Shown: in pieces, positions 12,109 to 22,300 of the stretch
Layout: the number at the start of each line of letters is the position of its first letter
How positions within the stretch are numbered: position 1 is the stretch's first letter
Origin: Misgurnus anguillicaudatus
Taxonomy: Eukaryota > Chordata > Actinopteri > Cypriniformes > Cobitidae
Direction: 5' to 3'
DNA length: 64,000 bases
Assembly: GCF_027580225.2 (NCBI RefSeq)
Contig: NC_073351.2
Coordinates: 8,536,501-8,600,500, forward strand
Made by a program: the position numbers and the translations under genes
Notes under the pieces: model-generated
Told to the model about the DNA's origin: nothing
What the model saw: only the letters and a program-made list of their open reading frames with translations
Databases searched by the model: none

Positions 12109-12544
12109 GTAAGTGCTTTATTGTATTATAAAACATATTTTACTGTTGGTACTGAGGTTTGAGTTTGGATGCGTGTTTTGTTTGGTGAGCCCCTGCACGA
12201 GAGTGTGTTTGTATGCGCTCATGCACAGGTATTTGTGCCCGTATTTGCGTGTGTGTGTGTGTGTCTTTGTGTGCTTCTGCGTTACTTTATGCAAGTAAAA
12301 TAGTAGAATATAGATTATAAGTAAGTGCTTTATTGTATTATGAAACATTTTACTGTTGGTACTGAGGTTTGAGTGTGGATGCGTGTTTTGTTAGGTGGGC
12401 TCTTGCACGAGTGTGTTTGTATGCGCTCATGCACAGGTATTTGTGCCCGTATTTGCGCGTGTGTGTCTGTGTGTGCGTGTCTGTGTGTGCTTCTGTGCTT
12501 CTGCGTTACTTTATGCAAGTAAAATAGTAGAATATAGATTATAA
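12109..12544 (+). repeat. Intron-like tandem duplication, 2 x about 212 bp
   Basis: 12109-12320 and 12321-12544 are near-identical. Each begins GTAAGTGCTTTATTGTATTA and ends with TAGTAGAATATAGATTATAA. The duplication therefore repeats the splice donor. Between the arms are GT-rich microsatellite runs that differ in length. The interval ends at an acceptor-like TCTGTCTTACAG (12577-12588), so the whole 12109-12588 reads as one intron between the two coding remnants. Confidence 0.82.
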
Positions 12545-12588
12545 ATGAAAAAAATATGTGACTCAATGTTGTTGTATCTGTCTTACAG

Positions 12589-13006
12589 GTGCATGCTGGA
12601 GTGGACCTTTCCAATGCCCTAATCAGCTATTATAAACTGATCCACAAAACCCAGAATTGGTATAAGACCTTTTTTATCATTTCTAAGACATTGCCACTGT
12701 GAATGCCTTACTGATTTACAAGCATATCACAAAAGGTAAAGGGGAGGTGCCAATGCACCAGAAGGCATTTAGGGAGACACTAGTGAGTAGCTGGCAGCGG
12801 TTGCTGACATACCCGCTCCATCGCCCACTTCACACAGAGCACATCACAAGCCTTTGCATATTAGTGGAGACGGCACCACAGTTCGTCTAAGGTGCAGGCA
12901 CTGCCATGCAAAGACTACTGTAAAATGTTCTTCATGTGATGTGCCTTTGTGCTTTTTGAAAAGCCATGATTGTAATAACGAGTGGCATGTTGCCAATAAC
13001 CTGTAA
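12589..13006 (+). pseudogene. piggyBac transposase, C-terminal exon with cysteine-rich domain
   Basis: Directly after the acceptor-like site, the frame reads AGVDLSNALISYYKLIHKTQ then NWYKTFF, matching the conserved GGVDLSD...WYKTFFFHFLDIATVNA segment of piggyBac transposases. One frameshift in the T run near 12670 and one TAA in place of a Leu codon near 12684 break it. The next frame gives VNALLIYKHITKGKGEVPMH. The last part (about 12892-13003) encodes CRHCHAKTTVKCSSCDVPLC followed by FLKSHDCNNEWH. This is C-x2-C-x7-C-x2-C-x4-C-x4-H-x-C-x4-H, the cysteine-rich DNA-binding domain at the C-terminus of this family. The stop is TAA at 13004-13006. Clearly a pseudogene. Confidence 0.9.
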
Positions 13007-14317
13007 TATTATTGTAAAATTTCTAAATAGTTTTTTATATACATTTATATATTTAGATTGTGTTTTTTCTAATATTAAAAGTATTTTATTACTATAGAAC
13101 TTGTTTTGTATCTTTATTTTTACAAGTATAGTTTCAAGAATATAGTTTTTTTCAACACTATAAAGTGTTTATGCTTCATTTACTATGTGTCAGCAATTAT
13201 TGACAGTGAATTTGGACATGAAATAGAGTAGTTCTAAGTGTAACCTTTCATTAGAGCCCAAAAATATGATTGTACATTGAAGCATTCAAGAAAAACAGCA
13301 TTTTATGTCAATGGTTACAAAGGGCCATTTGGTGTCTCCAAGTGCCCTTTATAGAAGGCCGCCTAGACATAAACTTGGATAAACATGTGAAAAAGACACA
13401 TTTTCTAAGATATTGTAATCAAATTTGCTTGGTAAAGCTTTGTAAGGCTTCATGCTATGATCCCAATGTGTTTTCCAGCTAATAGCTCCCCATTATTAGT
13501 CCTCTGCAGGCAACTGTTTACAAAAAAAAAGTAGGCGGAATATTTTTTTCCTCTCTTTCAGTGTGTTTAAAATTCTATTACTTTATAACAGTAAGACTTA
13601 CAGTGATTCTGACTGTATAGAAATAAACCTCAGAGTCTCACCTTTCAAAAGACATCAAAACCATGCATATACTCCAAATACTTCAAGAACAGTATGCAAT
13701 TTACTTTGGGTATGTTTTTTTTAGGCGTTTTTGCAAAATATAGCAGGATTGCAAGGACATAAAAATACATTATACTGAATAAGTATGTGATTGTTACATC
13801 TTTGATGAAATAGCACATGGCTAATGGCACCCATTTTGTTAAAATGTTTGTTTTTTCTGTAAATTGTCATTAGTGTTACCATCATTGGTGTTACTGTCAT
13901 TGATGTTACCGTCTTCTCTAATGAGTACCTCCTTCGCACTATTCTTTTAACTGACCAACATAAAAGCATACAAACAAAACAATATGGAAAATGTTTAAGT
14001 TTAATAAGTTTTATAATATTCATTATCTATTATTATATTCTCATTTTGTCAGGTATTGAATATACAACGTAATGGATTCTTTATTAAAATGTATTAAAAA
14101 TGAACCATAGATTAAGCTCCCCGTTTTGCGGATTCATAGATTTGACAAGTTAGTTAATGCTATTAAAGAAGTTTTGGGTGTTTTGAAAGAAGTTCATTTA
14201 AGCAGATTTCCATCACCCGAATTCTACCTTTTCTGTAGAATGACCCATATCATTGCTTTACACTCTTGCCCTTGTATTATTTCAACTATTGTGACAGCTT
14301 AAGTATCGAACAATACT
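13007..14317. other. 3' noncoding DNA of the inferred piggyBac element
   Basis: No gene seen. It is AT-rich, with AATAAA-like sites. The minus-strand frame at 13721-14023 has no recognisable domain. The inverted match to 8320-8347 lies at 14223-14250 and may mark the element end. Confidence 0.4.
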
Positions 14318-14799
14318 GTTATGTTTAGTTAAAGTAATTTCACTTTAATGGCAATAAATTTTTTTATTTGTCAGTTATTGAAATGTCTTATTTTCACAAA
14401 TGTCACTTTAGTCATTTCATTGGTATTTAACAAATTTGACTGTCTTTTGCAGCATAACCCTCTAAGTGCATGAAAGCTTTTTTGGCAAAAATCTAGTAAA
14501 AAAATTCCCTTTCTTTAGAAAAAACATAATAAACAAGTGTAAAATCATTAAAGATGCAAGTAGAAACATTGCAATGTAAAAATGAAGAAAATGAAACACA
14601 CATTCGAGTTGTATTCAGGTTTAAGTACTCACACGGCAAGTTTGAATGTGATCAGCGGTCTTATTGCATGCCATTGTTCATCTAATTACTCTTCCGTGCA
14701 CTTAGAGGGCTTTGCTCAGAAATCTACATGACATTTTGCAGATTTTACCAACAAAGTGGTATTTCTGAATGGCCTGAGGCCGGGATTAAGCATATTTGA
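14318..14799 (+). repeat. Dispersed repeat, copy 1 (family with 54673-55137)
   Basis: Shares long stretches with 54673-55137 in the same orientation: TAATTTCACTTTAAT, CCCTCTAAGTGCATG, GAGGGCTTTGCT, and TGGCCTGAGGCCGGGATTAA at the right. Inverted CCCTCTAAGTGCA / TGCACTTAGAGGG motifs at about 14459 and 14698 suggest a short TIR unit inside it. The superfamily is unknown. Confidence 0.7.
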
Positions 14800-14933
14800 T
14801 GAATAAATAATACATGCCCAAAGCATTTGGACAATATCATTATATAATTTTTGATGAAGATGGGGCTTAGCGACTTTTGCATCTGAGCTCCTCGTACAGT
14901 CACTGGTAAGCAACCCCTTAGATCAGGGGTCAC

Positions 14934-15820
14934 CAACCTTGTGCGAGCAAGGGCTACCACTAGTGTTGTAGTCAAGACCACCTAAACCGAGACCAAGTCA
15001 TGAACAAGAACAAGACAGGCCAAGACCAAGACCAGTGCAAGTCACTGCATTAAAAACACTTATGATAAAATGTGGAATATGCATATGATTAGGCACTTCT
15101 TGTCTGAGTACGTGCGTGTGTGTGTGCCATCACAGATGTTGATAAAATAATCAAAAGCAATGCAGATATGTGGGAATTTATCTTTGTCTATAAGCAAATA
15201 AAAGTGAACAAACTCAATCATTTATTCTGAACTGTCTTTTCATGGCATCCACTTAACACAATGCAGGCGTTTTTAGTAATAAAATTAGAAAAATTTTCAT
15301 TGGGAGAAACTTAAACAATGCCAATATCATATGCCAAACCTGAATAAAGTGCATAAAATTAATAATAAAAAATAAATTTGTGATGTTCCATCAGTTGTTT
15401 GTGGTCTTGACCGGTCATGAAATAAAATTCAGAGTCCTCTTTGTCTGAGACCGAGACGAGACCGAGTAAAAATGCGGTCGATTCCAAGACGAGACCAAGA
15501 CCTTTAAAGAGTGGTCTTGAGACCGCAACACTAGCTACCACAATGGATAAAACAATCTGGAGGGCTACTTTTTTGATATAGTCTTCTCAAAACTTTTTGT
15601 TTTACTTGTTGATTTTATTTTATTTTATTTTACTTGTTGATTTGTTTTAGCGTTGTTTAATATGTTAACATAAAAGAAGCGAAGCTAATATAAAAAATAT
15701 TTAATAAAATAAATATTAAAATTGAGGTTATTAATAGAATGTGCTTTGGCGGTGCATTGCACAGTGAAATAAACAGGTGCTCTTGGTAAGCAAGATGTTT
15801 GATATAGCACCATCGGCACC
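14934..15820. mobile_element. hAT-like repeat (CAGGGGTCACCAACC) split by another hAT
   Basis: The left end CAGGGGTCACCAACCTTG at 14934 is a common fish hAT-type terminus. The body resumes after the nested insertion at 15542 (AATGGATAAAACAATCTGG). The right end near 15820 (GCACCGTCCAGG) is a weak match, so that limit is approximate. (TTTA)n-like sequence lies at 15611-15640. Confidence 0.45.
14961..15533. mobile_element. hAT-type element, TSD GCTACCAC
   Basis: The ends are TAGTGTTG and CAACACTA, with subterminal AAGACCAC/GTGGTCTT and GAGACCGAGAC repeats. The perfect 8-bp duplication GCTACCAC lies at 14953-14960 and 15534-15541. Noncoding, 573 bp, nested in the repeat at 14934-15820. Confidence 0.9.
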
Positions 15821-16966
15821 GTCCAGGACTAGAACTTTCATATTAACATCATTTTAAAATGCATTTTTGATTCATTTAATATATATCTGCAAGTAACAAT
15901 CCAGATAATCCATCAATCCAGATATTTCTGTATAAATATATTAAATAACCGAATAATACTCTAAATGGAAGATCATGTTTGAGAGATCATGTAATGACAA
16001 AGCAATTTTGGTCGGTTTACGTAAGTGGACATTGTTGGCCAAATCATCTCGAATCTTTAGCTTTCTGTTTGCCGTTAATCTTTCAAGCCTAGATTTGTGC
16101 TTACCATGCTAATATTTTATTCTCATCTTCGAGTAAAAAATGAATGCACAATAAAGTCTGTTTCTGGGCCCCTGACTCTTTTGCCCTTGATGGAAATGAT
16201 TTCATACATCACTTATACCTCTCCACCCATCTATATTCCATCCAGCCCGCATTTAATATTTAAACCTCAATATACGGCAAATGACTGAGTCTCCGATGTT
16301 TACTGTTCAAGCCTTTGAAATTATGACTACTCTGAGACCCTCTGACAATCTGAGAGTAAAATGATGTGATTAGATGAAAATAAAAACGCAAGGCAAATTT
16401 TATTACCCCCTGTAAGATATAAAATGTGTTTAGTCTAGACAACAATGCGGAAAGCAGACGGTAATGCGCATTGCAACCACGTTTTGTCTTCAAAACGCAA
16501 AGACGTTCAAAGCGGAGAACAGAAATGAACGTTTTCGAGCATAATTTATGTAGCTGTGATTGCCAGCAATGTAATGTTCACAAAATAGGCGGCAAGATTT
16601 TTTGAAGCAACAGATGGCCGCATTCATCTTTGCCCTGATGTTTAGCCCGTTGCCTTCATTTACACTAATTTCTCATAACAATTTAAGCTTTGATTGCGAA
16701 CTCAAGTCATAATCATCAGTAACATCCAACCCTACGTTCATCCACGCAAGCAAACCACAGAGAGAAAGTGAGCGCCTGCTTCCCTTTATCTGAATAACAT
16801 GTACAAACACTCAATTTTGCATAATGGTGTTATTTTAATTGTTGGGATTCATATGTAAAGTATAATATGAGCAATTGTGAAGCATTTACACATTAATAGC
16901 TTTATTAATAGGCCTATGCATATTATGCAATGCAAAGACCATGAGCTTACAGGAAAGACCAAAAAC
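15821..16966. other. Single-copy-looking DNA, no gene seen
   Basis: No repeat termini recognised. The sequence at about 16000-16800 has even composition and no repeat motifs, so it could include conserved noncoding DNA. Open frames at 16097-16288 and 16260-16493 show nothing recognisable. Confidence 0.4.
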
Positions 16967-17353
16967 TTAAAGGTGCAGTGTGTAATTTTTAAAGGATGTC
17001 TTGACAGAAATGCAAAATAAAATACAAAGCAATATTTTTAGGGATGTATAAAGACCTTTTTATAATATACCTTTATGTTTTTATTGCCTTAGAATGAGAC
17101 ATTTTTTATCTACATACAACGAGGGTCCCCTTACGTGGAAGTCGCCATTTTGTGCCGCCATGTTTCTACAGAAGCCCTTAACGGACAAACTTTTTTTGCT
17201 AAGTTGTCTCTGACGATTACATTTTTCCGGTGGTGGCTATCGTAGCTTCTCCATGCGTTTCAAAAGCGATGGGTAAGCAGTGGACTGAGCTGTTGGTTGC
17301 AATTCGAAACCTCACCACTAGATGCCGCTTAAATTTACACACTGCACATTTAA
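16967..17353. mobile_element. TTAA-flanked MITE (TTAAAGGTGCAGTGTGTAA)
   Basis: The left end TTAAAGGTGCAGTGTGTAAT and the inverted right end TTAAATGTGCAGTGTGTAAA match over about 24 bp and are bounded by TTAA. TTAA targets are used by piggyBac-type transposases. 387 bp, noncoding. Confidence 0.85.
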
Positions 17354-17539
17354 ACAAAAATATACATTACATGCACTGTCGTGCACTTCTCACGTCATTT
17401 AGAAAATAATGTAAACGTAAATGTAGATGACTGGATTAAAACTCTTAATAGACAAATGTATCCATTAAAGAAATCTGGAATGGACTAGTAAACCAATAAA
17501 GTACATTTTTGTAAGACATCATTTAATTATCATCAAAGC

Positions 17540-18389
17540 TTAAAGGGGACATTTCACAAGACTTTTTAAGATGTAAAATAAATCTTTGGTTTCCCCAGAG
17601 TACATATGTGAAGTTTTAGCTCAAAATATCACATAGATAATTTATTATAACATGTTAAAATTGCCATTTTGTAGGTGTCAGAAAAATGTGACGTTTTTGG
17701 GTGTGGCCTTTAAAATGCAAATGAGCTGATGAAATGCAAACACTGATCACCATAATAGTGGTTTGAATAAATTGAAATTATAATAAAATCCCCTTTTGAC
17801 ATCACAAGGGGAGCCAAATTTCAATGACCTATTTTTTTACACATGCACAGGCTGTTCTTTTTTCACATTTTTTATGTTTATAGCACACTGGGGACCAGTG
17901 GCGGCCGGTGACTTATCTTCGGAGGGGTGCAAATTGTGTTTGGAGTGTTATGTGTGTTGCTTGTCATACCAAAATATGTGTTCTTTGCGTTATGTGAACC
18001 ATGTGCATCATGCGTCTTGTCAAAATAGTGCCTGCTGCACACGCGTCGAATGGGTTTATGGTGAAAATGCTCAAGTTCACAAAATACTCGCAAGACACTA
18101 AACTAAACTCTGATTACATATGAGATTAAGCAAGTATCTGGCAAACGCAAGCATCACTTTAATCATAAACCCTTTAGACGCGTCTGTAGCAGGCATTTAT
18201 TTTGACAACACATGGTTCACATGACGCAAAAAACACATCTTTTGAAATGACAAACCACACATGACGGGCTAAATACATGTTGTGACGAGCTTCGCATCGT
18301 GCGCCCTCGAAAAGAAGTCACCGCTGTCACTGCTGGGAACCCAATTACAGTACTCAAACATTAAAAAAATCATGATATGTTCCCTTTAA
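17540..18389. mobile_element. TTAA MITE (TTAAAGGGGACATTTCACAA), copy 1
   Basis: The left end TTAAAGGGGACATTTCACAA and the right end ATATGTTCCCTTTAA are inverse and bounded by TTAA. It is the same family as 28413-30492, with which it shares GATGT..AAATCTTTGGT, TCCCCAGAG, AAGGGGAGCCAAAT and TTTTTACACATGC. It is enlarged by the nested hAT at 17896-18332. Confidence 0.85.
17896..18332. mobile_element. hAT-type element, TSD CTGGGGAC/CTGGGAAC
   Basis: The left end CAGTGGCGGCCGGTGACTT pairs with the inverse of the right end (CAGTGACAGCGGTGACTTC). The 8-bp flanks CTGGGGAC (17888-17895) and CTGGGAAC (18333-18340) differ at one base. 437 bp, inserted in the TTAA MITE. The frames at 17796-18101 and 17878-18093 are not judged coding. 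Confidence 0.82.
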
Positions 18390-19179
18390 CAAGTGTGAAA
18401 TATATGTGATAGCAGGGGTGATCAAAATGTTCTGGCTTCAAATCTCAGGACGTGTGTGGCATGCCTGGTCTTGACATACGTTACCTCTTTTTAAATACCC
18501 AGCAGGCATTAGTTACACCATACTTACCACTACTTATTTTCTACAGTAATACAAATGTGTACTGTATGTGAGGTAGAACTACACTATCTCCATACTTATG
18601 AATGCTAACAAGATCAGGTAGAATAATGTCAGTTTTTTATGGTTTATTATTTGTAATTAAATTATGATTTATTCCCCTCTGCTTGGTGCAAATGTGCCAC
18701 GGTTGCATGTTCTTGGATAATTAAACACATGAAAATCGAGGGAATACAATCACTCTGGAGAAAACGGTATCCCTTTAACACTAGGATTTTTCGGGTGAGC
18801 AGCAGAATAAATGACAGTATTCTCAGAGGATGACACACACACTCGGTAAAAACTTGCAATGCTGCGGCTGGGAGTATCAGCAGTACGCTTGGCCACACCA
18901 TCAACATCTATCCTTGATTGCATTTGCATTTCAATGCTCCTTTATATGGTTGAGTAAATACTTATTTCTTGCCTAAAGGTCTATTCTGGCATACTGATAA
19001 AGGTATGCACTGTGTTATACATCAAACCTCTGTCTTCAATGAGCTTTTCGATTTACATAGACATTTACATACGCGTCTAAATATATACACTTATTTACAA
19101 GACGTTTGTCTCAGGGAAAAGACAGTTTACAAGATTATTTCAATTTATAGACAACGCTACTAGGAATTAGAATTAGTAC
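18390..19179. other. Single-copy-looking DNA, no gene seen
   Basis: No repeat ends recognised. The block at about 18640-18960, with the CATTTGCAT octamer-like motif near 18924, is a candidate for conserved noncoding DNA. This is only a compositional impression. Confidence 0.35.
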
Positions 19180-19409
19180 AACTTCAAGCAGATCCAGATT
19201 CAGACCAATATCAGACTCTCTAAGACCCAAAAGCAGACTATTTAAGACCAATATCCAAACTAAAAAAAGATTAAATAAAATCCAGACCAATTGCAAAATA
19301 TGAAGACCCAGGTCCAGGCCAACCGCAGACTCTCTAAGTCCCAGATCTAGACCAATAGCAGGCTCTCTAAGACCCAGATCCAGACCAACAGCAGGCTCTC
19401 CAAGACCCA
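19180..19409. repeat. 33-bp minisatellite, block 1
   Basis: Degenerate units of the AGACCCAGATCCAGACCAAT type alternate with GCAGACTCTCTA or GCAGGCTCTCCA endings. They are more diverged than in blocks 2 and 3. The array is cut here by the element at 19410-20649. Confidence 0.85.
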
Positions 19410-20020
19410 GTGATGGTACTAACGGCGTTATTTTTTTCAGTAACGAGTAATCAAATAAATTACTGTTTCCCCCGTTATAACGCCGTTACCATTATTGACA
19501 ATAAATGCTGCGCGTTACTATAATTAATCTCACTAAAGCGATTTCCACCAGAGTAGGTTCTCTCATCCAGACAGGCAATGTTTGTCTCTAGTGTGTGTGT
19601 GTGTGTGTGTGTGTTGGGGGCTGAGAGACACATAACTGATGATGATTGGTGTGTGTGTTAGAGGGGGTGGGACAACCACATAACCGATGATGATTGGCTT
19701 AATTTTCATCGTATGCCAACCAGAGGCAGGCAGAGTTCATACACAAACACATGCACAGTCCGCGAAGTGCAGTGCAGTGTTGCCAACTTGGTGACTTTGT
19801 CACTAGATTTAGCAACTTTCTAAACCCCTTTAGCGACATTATTTACAAAAAGCGACTAGGAAAAATCTAGCAATCTTTTTTGGCGTGGTTGAAGACTGAC
19901 GCGAGAGCATGTATCGCTCTCTCTTCTCAACGAGCAGCGGGCACTGCTGCCTGCCACTTACAGGCAGCCCGGTCCTTGCGCTGCAGTCGGTCCGAGTCCC
20001 ACACCCGCAATGACAGAGCG

Positions 20021-20210
20021 ATGACAAGTACAACAAACTCAAAGGTAGCAGTCGCAAACACAAAGTATAATAAGCACTATTTTTCCATCGTTGAGGTGAA
20101 ATGCAAGAATGTTTATGTAATGTGCAACTTATGCAGAGTAAGAAAGAGCCTCTTCACGTCTGTAATTCTGATCTAATAAAGCACCCCACATCATCACATG
20201 CTGCCACCCC
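20021..20210 (+). pseudogene. hAT transposase N-terminus, BED-type zinc finger remnant
   Basis: From the ATG at 20021 the frame reads NKHYFSIVEVKCKNVYVMCN then LCRVRKSLFTSV and stops at 20176. This matches the N-terminal BED finger of hAT transposases, with the C-x2-C pair in CNLC. A small frameshift near 20162 moves the rest to another frame, where NSDLIKHPTSSHA supplies the paired histidines (H-x5-H). The catalytic domain is absent, and a MITE begins at 20208, exactly where the frame is lost. It could have started further upstream (frame open from 19880). The domain call is confident because all four zinc ligands are visible; function is not expected. Confidence 0.72.
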
Positions 20211-20431
20211 TTGCGAAAATTAACCAAGGGTTTTTGTGGTAAAAGTGCAGTAACCATGGTTTTTTGGCGTATTGATTGCTATCAGTAAAACCATGGTTTT
20301 ACTACAGTAACCATGGTGAATTATGGTTTGTTGTTAAAACCATGGTTATTTTGTGGTAACCATGGTTTTACTGCAGTAACCATGTTTTTTGGTTTTAACT
20401 ATAGTAAAACCATGGTTAATTTTCGTAAGGG
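20208..20431. mobile_element. CCATGG-rich palindromic MITE
   Basis: The left end CCCTTGCGAAAATTAACCA and the inverse of the right end (CCCTTACGAAAATTAACCA) match. The interior has seven or so AACCATGG or CCATGGTT motifs in both orientations, with TTTTACTACAG and CTGCAGTAA joints. No clear target duplication. It lies within the hAT-type element at 19410-20649. Confidence 0.75.
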
Positions 20432-20649
20432 ACGAAATCTGTGGTTTCTCTTTAGTGTCTAATTCATTCATTTAACAAATGTTATATTGGGGGCATCCAA
20501 GTTATTTGAAATATTTGAAATTTTTTAAGTAACGCAATAGTTATTTTCCCTGGTAATTAGTTACTTTTATAATGATGTAACGCAGTTACTAACTCAGTTA
20601 CTATTTTTGAGAAGTAACTAGTAACTATAAGTAATAACTTTTTTAAAGT

Positions 20650-21342
20650 AAGTCCCAGATCTGGACCAATTGCAGACTATTTGGGACCCAGATCCAGACC
20701 AATCCTAGGTTCTCTAAGACCCAGATCCAGAGTAATATTACACTCTCTAAGTCCCAGATCCGGACAAGTTGCAGACTATTTAAGACCCAGATCCAGTCCA
20801 ACATCAGATTGTCTATCTCCCAGATCCAGACCAATTGCAGACAATTTAAGACCCAGATCCAGTCCAACAGCAGATTTTCTATATTCCAGATCCGGACCAA
20901 TTGCAGACTATTTAGGACCCAGATCCAGACCAATAGCAAACCCTCCAAGTCCCAGATCTGGACCATTTGCAGACTATTTGGGACCCAGATCCAGACCAAT
21001 CCTAGGTTCTCTATGACCCAGATCCAGAGTAATATTACACTCTCTAAGTCCCAGATCCGGACAAGTTGCAGACTATTTAAGACCCAGATCCAGTCCAACA
21101 TCAGATTTTCTATCTCCCAGATCCAGACTAATTGCAGACAATTTAAGACCCAGATCCAGTCCAACAGCAGATTTTCTATATCCCAGATCCGGACCAATTG
21201 CAGACTATTTAGGACCCAGATCCAGACCAATAGCAAACCCTCCAAGTCCCAGATCTGGACCAATTGCAGACTATTTGGGACCCAGATCCAGACCAATCCT
21301 AGGTTCTCTAAGACCCAGATCCAGAGTAATATTACACTCTCT
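20650..21342. repeat. 33-bp minisatellite, block 2, with 297-bp higher-order period
   Basis: Units of 33 bp (GACCCAGATCCAGACCAAT plus a variable end). A distinctive unit containing AATCCTAGGTTCTCT recurs with its AAT at 20701, 20998 and 21295. The spacing is exactly 297 bp, nine units each time. Because 33 is a multiple of three and the units lack stops in several frames, long open frames arise on both strands (for example 20643-21464 minus). They are artefacts of the repeat. The block ends at the Harbinger-like insertion. Confidence 0.93.
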
Positions 21343-22300
21343 GGGGCCGTTTCGCGGACAGGGATTAGTCCTAGACTAAAATAAATGTAAGAGCTGTCCA
21401 AACTGAAAACAACTTTCACTGACATAAAATACATCAGTGCCCTTTGTTTTTCCTCAAAATGCACAAAAGCAATGTTTTAGTAAGGCATGTTTGTTAAAAC
21501 TAGGGATGCACCGAATCCAGATTTTTTAGGTTCGGCCGAATCCCGAATCCACCGTTTAAGATTCGGCCGAATCCGAAACCGAATACCGAATCCTACTCGC
21601 ATCCTTATTCCAACACAGTAAAACACATTAATGAAGTAAAAAACGTCCACAGCAGTGTATTTTTCATTTTATTTAATTTTAACTGTACATTATGCCAGGA
21701 TGACAAGTTGGAAAAACTTTTTTGACAATTACCATAAGCCTATGCATAATGAAAGCGATGTGTTGCGACACGCTCGTTTTTCCAATAAGCAAGCAGCTCC
21801 GCGCTGAAAACTATATTTAACTTTGAGTGAGAAGCTCCGCTCGTCAATGTCAGTCTTCACACGGCCGTCCAATTACAGTGGAGGAGGGGCGGGACATTAC
21901 CACAGCAACCAACCGGCTCACAGCTGAAGCATCACAGCTACCAAGCGCTCGGCTGAAAAACAGCTGGCATTTGGGGTCCTCAAGGCGTTTTCAGCGGTGT
22001 TTAAAAGTTTGGGTGTGTCCAGCTGACCGAAAGAAAAAGCTCATCTCCACGTCATCACCCGATGTGTGTAATCAACGGCTGCGTGACGTCGACCAGCGTA
22101 GCGCAAGCCTAGGGTTCGGTTCGGTGGAAAAAAAATCTAGGATTCGGCCGAACCCGAACCCCGCCAAAAAGCCCAGTATTCGGCCGAATCCGAAACCGAA
22201 TCCTGGATTCGGTGCATCCCTAGTTAAAACTAGTTATATTTTCTAATTAAACTAAGGCCTAGTCCTGGCTTAAGCTAATCCCTGTCCGGGAAACCACCCC
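21343..22300. mobile_element. PIF/Harbinger-like element (GGGGCCGTTTCGCGGACAGG)
   Basis: The left end GGGGCCGTTTCGCGGACAGG and the right end CCCTGTCCGGGAAACCACCCC are inverse. They are flanked by the 3-bp repeat TCT (21340-21342, 22301-22303). Related copies at 33290-33514 and 57060-57241 have TTA and TAT flanks. Three-base targets and these ends suggest PIF/Harbinger. It interrupts the minisatellite and is itself interrupted by the hAT at 21501-22222. Confidence 0.75.
21501..22222. mobile_element. hAT-type element, TSD GTTAAAAC
   Basis: The ends are TAGGGATGCACCGAATCC and GGATTCGGTGCATCCCTA, with subterminal TTCGGCCGAATCC repeats. The perfect 8-bp duplication GTTAAAAC is at 21493-21500 and 22223-22230. 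722 bp. The frame at 21827-22246 may include a degraded N-terminal transposase segment, but I cannot confirm a domain. Confidence 0.92.

Larger units (their letters stand above)
8316..14265 (+). mobile_element. Decayed piggyBac transposon, composite
   Basis: I infer one element from piggyBac-type coding remnants at 11937-12108 and 12589-13006 (one with N-terminal character, one clearly C-terminal) and from an inverted match at the proposed ends. 8320-8347 (TATGGGTCATTTTTC...) pairs at about 23 of 28 positions with the reverse complement of 14223-14250. The interior holds later insertions: a hAT (9422-10056), a LINE (10390-11191) and a TIR element (11204-11864). Flanking TTAA could not be confirmed, so the outer limits are uncertain. 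The coding remnants themselves are much firmer than the limits. Confidence 0.5.
19410..20649. mobile_element. hAT-type element with BED-finger remnant, in the minisatellite
   Basis: The left end (C)AGTGATGGTACTAACGGCG and AGTAAC/GTTACT-rich subterminal DNA on both sides resemble the hAT at 2106-2618. Minisatellite units abut both sides (AAGACCCA left, AAGTCCCA right), which could be a 7-of-8 target duplication. The right terminus lacks the expected CACTG and is eroded. The element contains a BED-finger coding remnant (20021-20210) and a nested CCATGG-rich MITE (20208-20431). A GT microsatellite is at 19590-19612. Confidence 0.65.

Noticed and set aside
20643..21464. 273-codon minus-strand frame rich in WIWVL/NSLQL repeats
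   Set aside because: It is the 33-bp minisatellite read in a stop-free frame; the plus strand is open over the same DNA in two frames, and there is no start context, splice site or non-repeat domain.
21827..22246. 139-codon frame inside a hAT
   Set aside because: Might include a degraded transposase N-terminus, but I see no zinc ligands or catalytic motif and the end is subterminal repeat.
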